Part shown: one piece after another, positions 47,693-56,829 of the stretch
How positions within the stretch are numbered: position 1 is the first letter of the stretch
Layout of the letters: each line of letters begins with the position of its first letter
Assembly: GCA_963717765.1 (NCBI GenBank)
Contig: CAVQWX010000007.1
Coordinates: 248,001-312,000, forward strand
DNA from: JACDER01 sp963717765
GTDB taxonomy: Bacteria > Actinomycetota > Thermoleophilia > Gaiellales > Gaiellaceae
Reading direction: 5' to 3'
DNA: 64,000 nt
Notes under the pieces: model-generated
Told to the model about the DNA's origin: nothing
Databases searched by the model: none
Seen by the model: only the letters and a program-made list of their open reading frames with translations
Made by a program: the position numbers and the translations under genes

Positions 47693-48674
47693 CCTGCGCT
47701 GGTTGTTCCCCGGCGGCGGCGGAGGAAACACGGGAACGACGCGCATGCGGGTGCGCCTGGAAGTAGAGGTCGCGGCGGCGGCGGTCGGTGACGTGCGTGT
47801 ACAGCTCGGTCGTGGCGAGATCGGCGTGCCCGAGCATCTCCTGGACGCTGCGCAGGTCGGCGCCCCCTTCGAGCAGGTGGGTCGCGAAGGAGTGCCTGAG
47901 GAGGTGGGGGTGAACCCGCTCGGGCTCGAGGCCGGCCTTGGCCGCGAGCTTGCGCAGGATGAGGAAGGCGCCGGCGCGTGTCAGCGGCCCGCCCTGGGCA
48001 TTGAGGAACAGCTCGGGCCGGTGCCGCCGGTCGAGATGAGGGCGGCCACGGGACAGGTAGCGGCGTAGCGCCTCGACCGCCTGCCGGCCGACGGGGACGA
48101 TCCGTTCCTTGTTCCCCTTCCCGACACAGCGGACGATGCGGGCGTCGAAGTCGGCGCCGCCCTTGTCCAGGCCGACCGCCTCGCTGACGCGCAGGCCGGC
48201 TCCGTACAGAAGCTCGACGAGGGCGCGGTCGCGCAGATCGCGCGGGCCCGTCCCGTTTGCCGCCTCGACCAGCCGTTCCGCTTCACCCGGAGAGAGCGTG
48301 CGCGGCAGGCGGCGAGTCCGGCGCGGAAGATCCAGCTCGGCGGCCGGGTTGTCGGTGCGCTGGCCGAGGAGGACGAGGTGGCGGAAGAATGAGCGTATTG
48401 CGGCCGCGCGGCGCGCCATGGTCGAGGCCGAAAGCCCCTGCGCGCGGAGATCGGCGAGGTAGCGCTCGAGCTCCGCGGTGGTGACCGTGTCCGGCGGGCG
48501 CCCAAGCCAGTCCGTGAGTGAGCTCAGGTCGCGGCGGTACGCCTCGACGGTGCGCGGCGCGCGCCGGGCGGCGAGAAGGGCGAGGAAGCCTTCGACCTGA
48601 GGATCGGCGTCCACAGGCCGGTGTTCTCCTTCGGAGGCGGATCGCCTGCCGCCGGCCTGTTGCGCTTCCGGCAC
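47682..48674 (-). CDS. xerD: Tyrosine recombinase XerD-like
   Basis: 330 aa from GTG 48674; GTG 48614 would give a more typical 310. The N-terminal SAM-like core-binding domain (FLALLAARRAPRTVEAYRRDL) precedes a complete catalytic domain: AGLRVSEAVGL (Arg), GKGNKERIVP (Lys), HLLRHSFATHLLEGG (His-x-x-Arg), LGHADLATTELYTHV (His and nucleophilic Tyr). It should act with the second recombinase at 49604-50452 in chromosome dimer resolution. No dif site was identified by eye. Confidence 0.88.
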   Translation of the reverse strand: MPEAQQAGGRRSASEGEHRPVDADPQVEGFLALLAARRAPRTVEAYRRDLSSLTDWLGRPPDTVTTAELERYLADLRAQGLSASTMARRAAAIRSFFRHLVLLGQRTDNPAAELDLPRRTRRLPRTLSPGEAERLVEAANGTGPRDLRDRALVELLYGAGLRVSEAVGLDKGGADFDARIVRCVGKGNKERIVPVGRQAVEALRRYLSRGRPHLDRRHRPELFLNAQGGPLTRAGAFLILRKLAAKAGLEPERVHPHLLRHSFATHLLEGGADLRSVQEMLGHADLATTELYTHVTDRRRRDLYFQAHPHARRSRVSSAAAGEQPAQDEP

Positions 48675-48713
48675 GGAGACGGCACAGACACGTCAAAGGA
48701 TCGCCGGTAATTT

Positions 48714-48726
48714 CCCCCACAGGGGG
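48714..48726. terminator. Short G/C hairpin before xerD
   Basis: CCCCC (48714-48718) and GGGGG (48722-48726) enclose a 3-nt loop between the SRPBCC gene and xerD; on the minus strand it is followed by AAATTACC. It is weak and only suggestive. Confidence 0.25.
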
Positions 48727-48760
48727 CCCCGGCGTTTCGCCCGCTCCTCGCTGCTCTACA

Positions 48761-49231
48761 TCAGTTCAGCGCGTATTCGGGAGGCGCAATCACTTCGCCG
48801 CGCTCGATCCAGGCGTGCAGCTGCTCGTCCCACGTCTGCAGCGAGCCGTGCCACTCGATTCCCGCGGCCATCTCGTCGGAGATCGGGCCGAACGCGCTGA
48901 AACGGTGGCGCAGCACGGTCGCGTCGCTGTCCTCTTCGAACTCGTAGCGGTGATTGAGCGTGATCCCGCCGCCGAGCATCGAGCTCGCGGTCGCGTAGCC
49001 GGCGGGCGGGTCCCACCAGCCGATCGTCCCGTACAGCACCCCGGCCCCGTCGCCCCAGTCCTCGTAGATCTGCCCGCCGACGCGGCGCTCGAGCACGATC
49101 CGCTGCAGGCGGTCCTCCCCGTAGCTGACCTGGAACCACTTCTCGCTCTGGATGAATGCTTCGAACACCTGGTCGCGCGGCCGTGCAAAGCGAAGCTCGT
49201 TCGTGAAGGAGATCTGGCGGATGTCGTTCAT
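48761..49231 (-). CDS. SRPBCC (AHSA1-like) domain protein
   Basis: 156 aa from ATG 49231, in an ATGA overlap with the ArsR-type regulator. ISFTNELRFARPRDQVFEAF is the START-like fold opening; WFQVSYGEDRLQRIVLERRVGGQIYEDWGDGAG and EWHGSLQTWDEQLHAWI match AHSA1 proteins. Such proteins bind hydrophobic ligands. ArsR-SRPBCC pairs are common in actinobacteria, where the regulator controls the partner. The ligand is unknown. Confidence 0.83.
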   Translation of the reverse strand: MNDIRQISFTNELRFARPRDQVFEAFIQSEKWFQVSYGEDRLQRIVLERRVGGQIYEDWGDGAGVLYGTIGWWDPPAGYATASSMLGGGITLNHRYEFEEDSDATVLRHRFSAFGPISDEMAAGIEWHGSLQTWDEQLHAWIERGEVIAPPEYALN

Positions 49232-49566
49232 GACGGCGATTCCTTTCCGGGTGGGAGGGCAGCCAGGTGCCGTTCGAACGCGAGCAGCTGCGAGGCGGTT
49301 GCCTGCTGGAACGCATTCAGCCACCGCTCGAGCTCGCGTTGGATCGGGACGGCGTTCAGCTCGTTCCAGCGCTCGCGCCCGTCGCGGCGGACCAGGACGA
49401 CCCCGGCGCGCTCCAGCACGCCGAGGTGCTGCATCACCGCGTAGCGCGAGAGCTCGGGGAGCACCTCGCAGAGAGCGGTCGTCGTCATCGCGCCGTCCCG
49501 CAAGGCATCGAGGAGCGCGCGCCGATGCGGCGAGCCGAGAGCCTTCCACACCTGTTCGTCGGACAA
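49228..49566 (-). CDS. ArsR-family winged-helix regulator
   Basis: 112 aa from TTG 49566. WKALGSPHRRALLDALRDG opens the winged helix, TTALCEVLPELSRYAVMQHLGVLERAGVV is the recognition HTH, and RRDGRERWNELN the wing. It lacks the metal-binding Cys motif in the recognition helix, so it is not an ArsR metal sensor in the strict sense. An upstream GTG (49587) lies inside the palindrome, making it a less likely start. It is coupled to the SRPBCC gene. Confidence 0.82.
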   Translation of the reverse strand: MSDEQVWKALGSPHRRALLDALRDGAMTTTALCEVLPELSRYAVMQHLGVLERAGVVLVRRDGRERWNELNAVPIQRELERWLNAFQQATASQLLAFERHLAALPPGKESPS

Positions 49567-49571
49567 GACAG

Positions 49572-49587
49572 GTGATAAAAATATCAC
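49572..49587. promoter_or_regulatory. Palindromic operator upstream of the ArsR gene
   Basis: GTGATA (49572-49577) and TATCAC (49582-49587) form a perfect 6-bp inverted repeat with AAAA between, ending 5 nt before the regulator start in an otherwise GC-rich region. This is the usual size and AT content of ArsR-type operators, so autoregulation is likely. Confidence 0.6.
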
Positions 49588-49603
49588 ATATGACCAGGAG
49601 CTG

Positions 49604-50452
49604 CTACGACCTCGGATGCGCGCCGTCGTACACGCGCCGCAGCCGGCGGGCGTCGACGTGGCTGTAGACCTGCGTGGTCGAGAGGGAGCTGTGACCGAGG
49701 AGCTCCTGGATGGTGCGCAGGTCAGCTCCGCCTTCCAGTAGGTGCGTTGCGAAGGAGTGGCGGAGGCGGTGCGGGTGAGGAAGGAGCCGGCGGAGCGTGC
49801 TCGTGTCGAGCCGCCGCCCGCGCGCCGAGACGAAGAACGCGTTCTCGGCCCCGCGCACGAGCCTGGGGCGGCCCTCGCGGAGGTAGAGCTGCAGCCGGTA
49901 CGAGGCCTCCTCGCCCAGCGGCACGACGCGGTCCTTGCCCCCCTTGCCATGGACGTGGACGGATTCCTGTTCGAAGTCCACGTCCGCCAGGTCCACCCCC
50001 ACGGCCTCCGCGGCACGAAGCCCCGCCGAGTAGACGAGCTCGATCAGCGCCCTGTTGCGAAGCGGTAGCGGCCCGTCGCCGTCGAGGCTCTCCAGCAGTG
50101 ACTCGATCTCGCGCGCCGGAGGAGCGTCCGGAAGCCTGCGGCCGCGGCGCTGCGTGAGCGACAGGTCGGGGACGCGGCCCTTCCCGAGAGTGAAGCGGAG
50201 GAACGCGCGTACCGCGGCGAGCTTCCGCGCGACGGTCGCCGGGGCGAGCTTGCGCGGGACGCGACCGGGCCTGGAGGCGGCGAGCCCGGCGGCGTAGGCG
50301 GCGAGCAGCGGGACGTCGACGTCGTCCACATCCCGCCCGCGCGCCTCGAGCCAGGAACCGAACTCCTCGACGTCGAAGCGGTATGCGCGGCGCGTCGACT
50401 CGGACAGCCCGGGGCTCTCGAGGAAGCGGTCGATCGCGGCGTCCGTGTCCAC
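49604..50452 (-). CDS. xerC: Tyrosine recombinase XerC-like
   Basis: 282 aa. FLESPGLSESTRRAYRFDVEEFGSWL is the core-binding domain; the catalytic residues lie in AGLRAAEAVGV (Arg), GKGGKDRVVP (Lys), HRLRHSFATHLLEGG (His-x-x-Arg) and LGHSSLSTTQVYSHV (His, Tyr). The catalytic domain is a few residues shorter than the first copy before the HRLRHS motif. The two Xer genes are separated only by the ArsR-SRPBCC pair, an unusual placement since they are normally distant. Confidence 0.86.
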   Translation of the reverse strand: MDTDAAIDRFLESPGLSESTRRAYRFDVEEFGSWLEARGRDVDDVDVPLLAAYAAGLAASRPGRVPRKLAPATVARKLAAVRAFLRFTLGKGRVPDLSLTQRRGRRLPDAPPAREIESLLESLDGDGPLPLRNRALIELVYSAGLRAAEAVGVDLADVDFEQESVHVHGKGGKDRVVPLGEEASYRLQLYLREGRPRLVRGAENAFFVSARGRRLDTSTLRRLLPHPHRLRHSFATHLLEGGADLRTIQELLGHSSLSTTQVYSHVDARRLRRVYDGAHPRS

Positions 50453-50480
50453 GGAAGAGGGTTCGCCGCGCGCGCCCCGT

Positions 50481-52416
50481 TTACTTCAAATAGCGATCGA
50501 ACCAGTCGACCAGGATCTCGAAGCGCTGCACGCGGTGCCGAGGCGTCCCGGAACGGGAGAGCTCGTGTCCCTCCCCGTGCGGAAAGCGGACGAACTCGAC
50601 CTCCCGCCCGAGGATGCGCAGGATCGAGAACAGCTCCTCGGCGTTGACCACGGGGCAGCGCAGGTCGTCCTCGGAGTGGACGATCAGGAGCGGGGTCGTC
50701 ACGTTCTGCGCATACGTGGACGGTGACAGCTTCCGGTGGGTCTCCGGATCCTCGAACCAGTGCGATCCCGTGTAGCCCTTGAACCAGACTCCGATGTCGC
50801 TCGAGCCTGCCTCCGCGATCATGTTGTTGACCGCGCGTTCCGAGCAGGCTGCCTGGAAGCGGTCGGTGTGACCGACGATCCACGAGGTCATGAAGCCGCC
50901 GTACGAGCCGCCGAGGACGCCCACGCGCTCGCCGTCGCAGAAGGCAAAGCGGCTCAGCGCCTCGTCTGTGACCGCCATCAGATCCTCGTAGTCGACCGAC
51001 CCCCAGCCCGGGCCGAGCTCGCCCGGCCCGCGAATCGCGCGGCCCCACTCCTCGCTGTAGCCGGACGAGCCGCGCGGGTTGCAGAAGGCGACCGCGTACC
51101 CGGCGCCGGCGAGCACCTGGAACTCGTCGAAGAACTTCGTCGTGTACTGCGTGTACGGCCCGCCGTGGATGTTGAGGAGGAGCGGGTGGCGCTTGCCCTC
51201 CTCGAGGCCGGCCGGCGGCACGATCCAGGCCTCGACCTCCGTGCCGTCCTCGGAGACGGCGGTGAACCGCTCCGGCTCGGAGAGCTCCCGCCGCGAGGCG
51301 AAGGGCGCGGTCAGCTGCGTGATCGGCTCGCCGGCCAGGTAGAGCTCGGAGAACGTCGTCGGAGTGGAAGCGGTGTAGACGAAGTCGCCGCCTGCCGCGT
51401 CGAATCCGGTGACACCGATCCCGCGGAGGATCGCGTCGCAGCTGGTGCCGTCCGCCGAGGCGCGGTACAGGTCGTTGTTGCCGTGATCCTCGACCGCGAA
51501 CACGATCGCGTCGCCGTCCCAAGCCGGAACGCGGACGGGCGGGTACGGGTTGCAGTTCCGGTCGAGGGAGGCAGAGAGGATCCGCTGCTCGCCGCCCTTG
51601 CGCGGGGACGACCGTGAGCTGCGCGTGCCGGGGGTCGTCGAAGATCCCGGGCACGTAGAGGAAGGCAAGCAGGGCACCGTCGGGTGACCAGGCGGGGAAC
51701 GCGCACTGCCCATCCGAGCCCGTGACTTTGCGCGGCGCGCCGCCGGCGGCTGCCACCACGAAGAGATCGGAGAAGATCCTCGTGTCCCAGTCGTCGTCGC
51801 GCGAGGACGAGAACGCGATCCACTCGCTGTCGGGAGACCAGGTCGGGGACATGCTCTCGAAGTCGCCCTCCGTCAGCTGAACCGGTTCCGTCGAGCCGTC
51901 GGAGGCGACGACGTAGACCTGCTGCCTGCGGTCTCCTGTCCAGCCCTCGTCGTCGAGCTTGAAGAAGAGGCGCGTGAAGCGGTGCGGCGCGCGCTTCCCT
52001 TCGTCCTCCTCCTCGTACAGCGGATCGCGCGTGCGCGCGACGAATGCGAGCCGTGTGCCGTCCGGCGACCACGCCGGCTCGCGTACGCTCTCCTTCGTGT
52101 TGGTCAGGCGCCTGGCCTCGCCGCCGCCGAGCGGCAGGACGTACAGCTGCGAGCAGTCTCCGTCCCGGTTCGAGACGAAGGCGAGCTCGCGCCCGTCCGG
52201 CGACCAGCGCGGGGAGCCGTCTCGCTTCTCGCCGGAGGTCAGGCGGCGAGGAGGGGTGGAGCGGTCGGCCGGCGCGAGATAGACGGCGCTGCGGTAGTCG
52301 TTCGCCTCGCGGTCGATGCGCGTGACCGTGAAGGCGACCGTGCTCCCGTCCGGCGAGATGCGCGGATCACCTGCCCAGGCGAGCTCGTAGACGTCCTCGG
52401 GGACCATTCCAGGCAC
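50481..52416 (-). CDS. Prolyl oligopeptidase family (S9) acylaminoacyl peptidase, one frameshift
   Basis: About 645 codons from GTG 52416 to TAA 50481. The N-terminal half is a beta-propeller with TolB-like repeats (PRWSPDGRELAFVSNRDG, PAWSPDGTRLAFVAR). Near 51592-51602 the frame changes by one base, at a G-run in the coding strand (CAAGGGCGGC); the next frame continues with GGEQRILSASLDRN. The hydrolase domain is intact: LGGSYGGFMTSW (Ser), HSEDDLRCP (Asp) and FPHGEGHELSR (His). A missing G in a homopolymer, most likely a sequencing error, would restore the gene. A TATCCT box lies 8 nt before the start. Confidence 0.87.
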
Positions 52417-52457
52417 GAGTACGTAGGATATTTCGGTCAGCTGGGTAACACCACGCC

Positions 52458-54044
52458 ATGGCTACGACCTTCGAACCCCGCAGCGCCGACCTGAGCGAGC
52501 ACGGGCTCCAGCCGTCCGGGACGGTGCACTGGAACCCGACGACCTCGCTTCTCTGTACGCACGCGATCCGACGCGGCGACGGGACACTCGCAGAAGGCGG
52601 CCCGCTCATGGTCGACACGGGCGAGCACACAGGCCGCTCGCCGCAGGACCGGTTCGTCGTCCGCGAGCCGAGCTCGGAGGACCGGATCAACTGGGGCAAG
52701 GTCAACCAGCCGCTGGAAGAGGAACAGTTCGACGGCCTTCGCGAGAAGGTCGTCGCATATCTGGAGGAGAACGACCTCTACGTCGTCAACGCGTTTGCCG
52801 GCGCCGACCCCGAGCACCGTCTCGCGCTCCGCGTCATCACCGCGAGCCCGTGGCACGCCCTTTTCGCCAAGACGCTCTTCATCGAGCCGACGGAGGAAGA
52901 GCTGGAGAGTCACCGGCCGGAGGCGCTCGTCCTGCATGCTCCGCCCGTGGAGGCCGAGCCGGACGTGGACGGCACCAACAGCAGCACCTTCGTCGTGCTC
53001 CATCCCGGCCGCGGCGAAGTGGTCATCGGGGGCACGTACTACGCGGGGGAGATCAAGAAGTCGATCTTCAGCCTCCTGAACGACCGGCTTCCGCTCGAAG
53101 GCGTTCTCCCGATGCACTGCTCGGCGAACGTCGACGACCAGGATCGCGTTGCGCTCTTCTTCGGCCTGTCCGGAACGGGCAAGACGACCCTGTCAGCGGA
53201 TCCCGAGCGGCACCTGATCGGCGACGACGAACACGGCTGGTCGGACGAAGGCGTCTTCAACTTCGAGGGTGGTTGCTACGCGAAGGTGATCAACCTCTCG
53301 GCCGAGGCCGAGCCGCAGATCTTCCGCACCACGCACACGTACGGGACGGTGCTCGAGAACGTCGTCGCTGACGAGGGAGGCCGGCTCGACCTCTCGGACG
53401 ATTCGAAGACCGAGAACACCCGCGCCGCGTACAAGCTCGAGCAGATCGACAACGCGCTGCCCACGAAGCGCGCGGGCCATCCCACCAACGTGGTCTTCCT
53501 GACGGCGGACTCCTTCGGCATCCTTCCGCCCCTCGCGCGGCTCTCCCGCGATCAGGCGATGTTCTACTTCCTCTCCGGCTTCACCGCGAAGCTGGCGGGA
53601 ACCGAGATCGGCGTAGACGAACCGCAGCCGACGTTCTCTGCCTGCTTCGGCGCGCCGTTTCTCCCGCAGGCGCCGACCGTGTACGCGGAGATGCTCGGCG
53701 AGAAGCTGGTGGAGCACGGCGCCCGCGTGTGGCTGGTCAACACCGGCTGGACGGGCGGGCCATTCGGAGAGGGAGAGCGCATGCCGATCGCCGCGACGCG
53801 GGCGCTGCTGCGCGCCGCGCTGAGCGGCGAGCTGGACGGCGCGGACTACCGGTTAGACCCCGTCTTCGGCTTCGAGGTTCCGCTCGAGGTCCCCGGCGTC
53901 GACTCGCAGTTGCTCGAGCCGCGCTCGACCTGGCGCCACCCCGAGGCCTACGACGAGCGGGCCGAGAAGCTCGCCCACATGTTCCGCGAGAACTTCGAGC
54001 AGTTCGACGATCCGCAGATCGCCGCCGCCGGGCCGTCTCGGTAG
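52458..54044 (+). CDS. pckA: Phosphoenolpyruvate carboxykinase (ATP)
   Basis: 528 aa, the standard length of the ATP-dependent enzyme. GEHTGRSPQDRFVV is the N-terminal family motif; MHCSANV and FFGLSGTGKTTLSADP give the kinase-1a P-loop with metal-binding residues; IGDDEHGWSDEGVFNFEGGCYAKVI is kinase-2 and the enzyme-specific site. It converts oxaloacetate to PEP, the first gluconeogenic step, drawing from the TCA enzymes encoded around it. The start lies 41 nt from the divergent S9 gene. Confidence 0.96.
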   Translation: MATTFEPRSADLSEHGLQPSGTVHWNPTTSLLCTHAIRRGDGTLAEGGPLMVDTGEHTGRSPQDRFVVREPSSEDRINWGKVNQPLEEEQFDGLREKVVAYLEENDLYVVNAFAGADPEHRLALRVITASPWHALFAKTLFIEPTEEELESHRPEALVLHAPPVEAEPDVDGTNSSTFVVLHPGRGEVVIGGTYYAGEIKKSIFSLLNDRLPLEGVLPMHCSANVDDQDRVALFFGLSGTGKTTLSADPERHLIGDDEHGWSDEGVFNFEGGCYAKVINLSAEAEPQIFRTTHTYGTVLENVVADEGGRLDLSDDSKTENTRAAYKLEQIDNALPTKRAGHPTNVVFLTADSFGILPPLARLSRDQAMFYFLSGFTAKLAGTEIGVDEPQPTFSACFGAPFLPQAPTVYAEMLGEKLVEHGARVWLVNTGWTGGPFGEGERMPIAATRALLRAALSGELDGADYRLDPVFGFEVPLEVPGVDSQLLEPRSTWRHPEAYDERAEKLAHMFRENFEQFDDPQIAAAGPSR

Positions 54045-54095
54045 ATCCGCTCTCCCGGCCGACCGCCATTCGATAGCGTCCTTTTGGTGCCCCGC

Positions 54096-54242
54096 CCGGC
54101 GAACACGGCGCGCTCCGACGGCTGCAAAGCCGCGCACGGCGGCAGCCGCGGGCCGCGCCCGTATTTCGGGCCAATACGAACGCGGCCCGCGTCTTGGCCG
54201 TGCGGCGCTTTTCGCTCGCCGGAGCATCACCGTGTTCACCGG
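54096..54242 (+). ncRNA. Highly structured 147-nt leader candidate upstream of sdhA
   Basis: Closing stem 54096-54108/54230-54242 pairs at 12 of 13 positions. Inside are a hairpin CGGCT-GCAA-AGCCG (54119-54132) with a GNRA-type tetraloop, a stem 54133-54140/54197-54204 (8 bp), a stem 54147-54157/54181-54191 (11 bp) and an apical GTATT/AATAC helix (54161-54165/54073+100). The right arm ends 2 nt before the GGAG ribosome-binding site of sdhA (54245-54248). A TAGCGT box at 54074-54079 could start transcription just upstream. Position and complexity suggest a regulatory 5' UTR; I do not recognise a known riboswitch class. Confidence 0.55.
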
Positions 54243-54256
54243 ACGGAGCACCTGTA

Positions 54257-55939
54257 GTGCTGGCGAAGCATGACGTGCTTGTCATCGGGGCCGGCTGCGC
54301 CGGGATGCGCGCGGCCATCGAGGCATTCGACGAGGGCGCCGACGTCGCGCTTCTGTCCAAGATCCACCCGGTCCGCAGCCACTCCGGCGCGGCCGAGGGC
54401 GGGATCAACGCGGCGCTCGGGAACGCCTCCGAGGACAGTCCCGAGGAGCACGCGTTCGACACGGTCAAGGGCTCCGACTACCTCGGCGACCAGGACGCGA
54501 TCCAGATCCTGTGCGACGAGGCGCCGGCCGACGTCTACCAGCTCGAGCGCTGGGGGGCTGTGTTCTCGCGTACGCCTGAGGGCAAGATCGCGCAACGGCC
54601 GTTCGGCGCGGCCGGTGCGCCGCGCACCGCGTACGCCGCCGACATCACGGGCCACGTCCTGATCCACGTGCTCTACGAGCAGGTGATGAAGCGCGACATC
54701 CTCGTCTACGAGGAGTACTTCGCCTGGCAGCTCGTGGTGGACGACGACCGCTGCCAGGGCGTGATCGCCTGGGACCTCCTGCACGGCGGGCTCAAGACGA
54801 TCGGCGCGAAGACCGTGATCCTCGCGACCGGTGGCGCGGGCCGGCTCTACGCCGGAACGACGAACGCCTACGCGTGCACGGGCGACGGCATGACGATGGC
54901 TCTCGCCGCCGGTGTCGCCCTCGAGGACATGGAGATGATGCAGTTCCACCCGACCACGCTTGCGCCAACCGGCGTCCTGATCACTGAGGGATGCCGCGGT
55001 GAGGGCGCGTACCTCCTGAACTCCGAGAGCGACCGCTTCCTCGAGCGCTACGCCCCGAACGCCATGGAGCTCGCGAGCCGCGACGTCATCTCGCGCGCGG
55101 AACAGACCGAGATCGACGAGGGCCGCGGCGTGGACGGCAACGTGCTCCTCGACCTGCGACATCTCGGCGCGGAGAAGATCATCGAGCGCCTCCCAGGCAC
55201 GCGGGAGCTGTCGATGGTCTTCGCGGGGATCGATCCCATCTACGACCCGATCCCCGTCCGTCCGGGAGCTCATTACCACATGGGCGGCGTGGACACGGAC
55301 GTCTGGGGCCGCACGACCCTGGAAGGCCTGTACGCCGCCGGCGAATGCGCCTGCGTCTCGGTGCACGGCGCGAACCGGCTGGGTGGCAACGCGCTCATGG
55401 AGACGATTACGTACGGCAAGCGCGCCGGCAAGCACGCTGCCGACTGGGCGCTCACGCACACGACGGTCGAGGTCCCCACGTCGGTTGTGCGGGACGCCGA
55501 GCGCGAGCTGCGTGCGCTGCTCGACCGCACGGACGGCGAGCGGCCCTGGTCGATCCGCAACGAGCTCGCCGAGACGATGCACGTGAACTTCGGCGTCTTC
55601 CGCCGCGAGGAGCAGATGGAGCGCCAGGGCGAGCTCGTCGCCGAGCTGCGCGAGCGCTACGAGCGCGTCCTCGTGGACGACAAGGGCGACGTCTTCAACA
55701 GCGATCTGACCCAGGCGCTCGAGCTCGGCTTCCTCCTCGACCTCGCCCAATGCATGGTCATCGCCGGTCTTGCTCGAAGAGAGAGCCGCGGTGCGCACGC
55801 GCGCCCGTACGATTTCCCCGAGCGCGACGACGAGAACTACCTGCGTCACACGATCGTCAACCTCGTCGACGGGGTCCCGCAGCTGAGCTGGAAGCCCGTC
55901 ACGATGACCAAGTGGCAGCCAAAGGAGCGGACGTATTGA
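54257..55939 (+). CDS. sdhA: Succinate dehydrogenase/fumarate reductase flavoprotein subunit
   Basis: 560 aa from GTG 54257, preceded by GGAG at 8 nt; an upstream TTG/GTG in frame would run through the structured leader. DVLVIGAGCAGMRAAIEA is the FAD loop, PVRSHSGAAEGGINAALG holds the His for covalent FAD attachment, MMQFHPTTLAPTGVLITEGCRGEG and HYHMGGVDTDVWG the substrate-site His/Arg residues, and GECACVSVHGANRLGGNAL the capping segment. It oxidises succinate at the cytoplasmic face of the membrane. The stop overlaps a lipoprotein gene (TGATG). Confidence 0.95.
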   Translation: MLAKHDVLVIGAGCAGMRAAIEAFDEGADVALLSKIHPVRSHSGAAEGGINAALGNASEDSPEEHAFDTVKGSDYLGDQDAIQILCDEAPADVYQLERWGAVFSRTPEGKIAQRPFGAAGAPRTAYAADITGHVLIHVLYEQVMKRDILVYEEYFAWQLVVDDDRCQGVIAWDLLHGGLKTIGAKTVILATGGAGRLYAGTTNAYACTGDGMTMALAAGVALEDMEMMQFHPTTLAPTGVLITEGCRGEGAYLLNSESDRFLERYAPNAMELASRDVISRAEQTEIDEGRGVDGNVLLDLRHLGAEKIIERLPGTRELSMVFAGIDPIYDPIPVRPGAHYHMGGVDTDVWGRTTLEGLYAAGECACVSVHGANRLGGNALMETITYGKRAGKHAADWALTHTTVEVPTSVVRDAERELRALLDRTDGERPWSIRNELAETMHVNFGVFRREEQMERQGELVAELRERYERVLVDDKGDVFNSDLTQALELGFLLDLAQCMVIAGLARRESRGAHARPYDFPERDDENYLRHTIVNLVDGVPQLSWKPVTMTKWQPKERTY

Positions 55940-56829
55940 TGCGACTTCGAGTCGGAGTAGTCCTGGCAGCGGCGGCGGCGATCGCTGCGGCCGGATGCGG
56001 CGGTGGAGGTGGGAGCTCGACGAGCTCGACAAGCTCGACGAGCACGTCCACGACGACGAGCGGCGCGAGCCGCGACGCGAAGCGCGTGTTGGCCGCCGCG
56101 CCGGGGAAGGTCAAGGATGCGAACAGCTCCAAGGTCTCGTTCACGATCGCCGTCGCCAGCGACAAGCTCGCGAACGAGATCACGATTCCCGGCTCCGGCG
56201 AGTTCGACTACGCGGGCAAGGAAGGCCGTCTCACGATGGACTACGGCGATGTCCTGAGCGCCGCCGGCCAGAGTGGAAACGGGGAGCTGCAAGTCCTCAC
56301 CAAGGGGACGGTCTACTACCTCAAGTGGCCACTCTTCTCCACGGCTGTCGGCGCTTCGACCCCATGGGTCAGCTTCGACATCTCCAAGCTCGACCAGATC
56401 ACCGGATTCGACACGAGCTCGCTCCGCCAGGTGAACCAGGGCGACCCGTCGCAGACGCTCGTGTACCTGAGGGCCGCGGGCACGGTCGAGGACCAGGGGA
56501 CGGAGGACGTGGACGGCGTCTCGACGACGAAGTACCACGCGGTTGTCGACCTCGACAAGGTCCCCGGTCTCGCCCCGGCCGCCCAGCGTGCCGCGGTGCG
56601 CGCGTCCATCAACTCGATGAAGGAGCAGTACGGGATCACGGAGCTGCCCATGGACGTCTGGATCGACGGGGACGGCCTTCCGCGCAAGATCTTCTACGAG
56701 ATCACGACTGAGGTGCAGGGCCAGAACCTCAAGAGCTCGATGACGATGAACCTGAGCGACTACGGCGTGGACGTGAAGGTTCAGCCGCCGCCGTCCTCCC
56801 AGGTAACCGACCTCGCGAGCATCAAGTAG
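55939..56829 (+). CDS. Lipoprotein, LppX/LprAFG-like
   Basis: 296 aa. The signal peptide VLAAAAAIAAAGC ends in a lipobox (A-A-A-G-C), followed by a low-complexity Ser/Thr linker (STSSTSSTSTSTTTS). The mature domain has GSGEFDYAGKEGRLTMDY, TKYHAVVDLDKVPGL and VWIDGDGLPRKIFYEI, the pattern of LppX/LprAFG lipid-binding lipoproteins. It lies within the sdh operon by one-base overlaps on both sides, which is unusual; a role in quinone, lipid or complex assembly is a guess. Confidence 0.8.
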   Translation: MRLRVGVVLAAAAAIAAAGCGGGGGSSTSSTSSTSTSTTTSGASRDAKRVLAAAPGKVKDANSSKVSFTIAVASDKLANEITIPGSGEFDYAGKEGRLTMDYGDVLSAAGQSGNGELQVLTKGTVYYLKWPLFSTAVGASTPWVSFDISKLDQITGFDTSSLRQVNQGDPSQTLVYLRAAGTVEDQGTEDVDGVSTTKYHAVVDLDKVPGLAPAAQRAAVRASINSMKEQYGITELPMDVWIDGDGLPRKIFYEITTEVQGQNLKSSMTMNLSDYGVDVKVQPPPSSQVTDLASIK

